From the NCBI GenBank assembly GCA_024763215.1, contig JANTFX010000028.1:1-32664 (forward strand): a stretch of 32,664 bases of DNA. The letters are read 5' to 3'. The position numbers and the translations under genes were made by a program. This DNA comes from Candidatus Krumholzibacteriia bacterium (lineage in GTDB: Bacteria > Krumholzibacteriota > Krumholzibacteriia > LZORAL124-64-63). Under the pieces are notes generated by a model that saw nothing but the letters and a program-made list of their open reading frames with translations, ran no database searches and was not told the DNA's origin. Below are positions 31,328 through 32,664 of the stretch, one piece after another (within the stretch, counting starts at the first letter, position 1; each line of letters starts with the position of its first letter).

Positions 31328-32664
31328 ATGCATGGATTCTGGAAGTTTTCGGCCGCAGGATTGGTTGCGTACTGGTTGTCGGCAGGGGGCGGCGTGGCCC
31401 TGGCCGGAGGTTCCCCGCCGGTGTTGCAGTCCTCGGGGGCTGATCTGCAGCAAGTCGACGTGACGGTCTACAACAGCAACCTGGCCCTGGTGCGGGAGGT
31501 GCGCAGGATCGATCTACCCAAGGGTGATTTCACCCTCGAATACCGCGGCGTGCCCTCGTCCATCCAGCCGACCACCCTGCTGGTCAGCGCCGGACCGGCT
31601 ACCGGCCTTGTGCTCTACGACCAGAACTACGAGTACGACCTGATGACCCCGGAAAAGATCCTGCAGAAATACGTGGGGAAGGACATCGCCTGGATCCAGG
31701 AGGACGGTTCCCGCCTCACGGGGCGCTTGCTGGGGTTGAACTCCAAACCCGTGTTCCAGGTGGGCGGCGAGATCCTGTTCGAGGTTCCCGGGCGCATCGT
31801 GTTGCCCGAGATGCCGGCCAACCTGAGGGCCCAGCCCACTCTGGTCTGGAACGCCCACGCCGGCAAACAAGGCGTGGCCGACATCGAAACATCCTATCTG
31901 ACCGGGGGCATGAACTGGAACTGCGACTACGTGTTGCAGCTGGACAAGGCCGGCGAGTCGGCCGGGCTGCAGGCATGGGTCAGCGTGGACAACCGCTGCG
32001 GGGCCGGGTTCACAGGGGCGCACCTTCTGCTGGTGGCCGGGGACATCAACCGGGCCGCTCCTGACCGGGAGGTCATGATGGCTCTGTCCGCGCCCAACAA
32101 GATGACCGGATCGGCTCCCTCCTTCCAGGAGGAGAGCCTCTACGATTACCACCTGTACACCCTGGACCGCCCGGCCGACCTGAAGAACCAGCAGACCAAG
32201 CAGATCTCGCTGTTCGACCGGCAGGGCGTCAAGGTGACGCGCAAGTACCGGCTCGACGGTAGCCAGCGGTACTTCCACGGTTTCGGCCGGCTGCAGGACA
32301 AGCAGAAGGTGAAGGTCCTGTACAGCTTCACCAACTCCAGTCGGAACAAGTTGGGCCTGCCCATGCCCGCCGGCGTGGTCCGCATCTACGGCCTCTCCGC
32401 GGCGGGGGGGCGGCAGATGCTGGGGGAGGATCGCATCGGGCACACGCCTCGCGATGAGACCATCGAGCTGACAGCCGGAACGGCGTTCGACGTGGTGGCC
32501 GAGCGGGTGCGGGAGAAGGTGGAGAAGGTCAGCGACCGCGTCACGCGCAGCTCCTTCCGCATCACCCTGCGCAACCACAAGGACCAGGACATCACCGTCG
32601 ATGTGCGGGAGCCCGTGGGCGGGCAGTGGGAGGTGTTGCAGAGCTCGTTTCCGGCCCGGCGGAT
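31328..32664 (+). CDS. Exported DUF4139 domain protein (3' end outside window)
   Basis: The reading frame starts at ATG 31328, with AGGGAGG at 31314-31320, and stays open to the window end (445 codons seen). A signal peptide is present (basic start, hydrophobic core, LSAGGGVALAGG). The mature part begins VDVTVYNSNLALVREVR, the usual start of these proteins, followed by beta-rich sequence. The end has the DUF4139 hallmarks LPMPAGVVRIYGLSAAGG, LGEDRIGHTPRDETIEL and AFDVVAER. The function of DUF4139 is unknown. A periplasmic or surface location is inferred. Confidence 0.86.
   Translation, partial: MHGFWKFSAAGLVAYWLSAGGGVALAGGSPPVLQSSGADLQQVDVTVYNSNLALVREVRRIDLPKGDFTLEYRGVPSSIQPTTLLVSAGPATGLVLYDQNYEYDLMTPEKILQKYVGKDIAWIQEDGSRLTGRLLGLNSKPVFQVGGEILFEVPGRIVLPEMPANLRAQPTLVWNAHAGKQGVADIETSYLTGGMNWNCDYVLQLDKAGESAGLQAWVSVDNRCGAGFTGAHLLLVAGDINRAAPDREVMMALSAPNKMTGSAPSFQEESLYDYHLYTLDRPADLKNQQTKQISLFDRQGVKVTRKYRLDGSQRYFHGFGRLQDKQKVKVLYSFTNSSRNKLGLPMPAGVVRIYGLSAAGGRQMLGEDRIGHTPRDETIELTAGTAFDVVAERVREKVEKVSDRVTRSSFRITLRNHKDQDITVDVREPVGGQWEVLQSSFPARR

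Overview
The window is a gene-dense stretch of chromosome with high GC (I estimate mid to upper 60s percent, not computed). It comes from a Gram-negative bacterium with a lipopolysaccharide outer membrane: Kdo synthesis genes, lptB, lptC, lptF, lptG, a lipid A acyltransferase-type enzyme, several lipoprotein signals and a giant SprA-type outer-membrane protein are all present. SprA outside Bacteroidota, together with HPr kinase, sigma-54 and a mannose-family PTS, points to a high-GC lineage of the FCB superphylum (Krumholzibacteriota, Eisenbacteria, Latescibacterota or Gemmatimonadota-like). That placement is inference; no rRNA gene or other phylogenetic marker settles it. No mobile element, prophage, tRNA, rRNA or CRISPR array was seen.

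Region 1 (1-15,440, + strand) looks like one long, tightly packed operon. It opens with the 3' part of pyrG and runs through kdsA, kdsC, kdsD, a lipid A acyltransferase-like gene, lptC, lptB, rpoN, hpf, hprK, the four subunits of a mannose-family PTS permease (IIA, IIB, IIC, IID), ptsH, ptsI, a sugar-nucleotide transferase and metK. Many neighbours overlap by 4 bases. It ends in a strong hairpin that also serves the convergent gene. It joins Kdo/LPS assembly, sigma-54, ribosome hibernation and a complete HPr-centred PTS with its HPr kinase.

Region 2 (15,465-18,802, - strand) holds a PKD-type lipoprotein with its own sigma-70-like promoter, and the LPS-export permeases lptG and lptF. A roughly 225-base divergent region rich in inverted repeats separates them from region 3.

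Region 3 (19,028-26,525, + strand) holds a 2,181-residue SprA homologue, the outer-membrane translocon of the type IX secretion/gliding machinery in Bacteroidota. It overlaps an exported M28-family enzyme that resembles glutaminyl-peptide cyclotransferase.

Region 4 (26,633-32,664) holds smaller genes: a zinc-ribbon protein, an unrecognised protein on the - strand, an MglA-like protein with degenerate GTPase motifs behind a good sigma-54 promoter match, a TPR protein that may be translated from a leaderless mRNA, uppP, a stand-alone CheY-type receiver, and the 5' part of a DUF4139 protein cut by the window end.

The most interesting items are the sprA/cyclotransferase-like pair, the MglA-like pseudo-GTPase with its sigma-54 promoter, the complete PTS with HPr kinase beside rpoN and the Kdo genes, and several start codons or junctions (CTG, TTG, a G8 tract) that automatic gene callers may get wrong.
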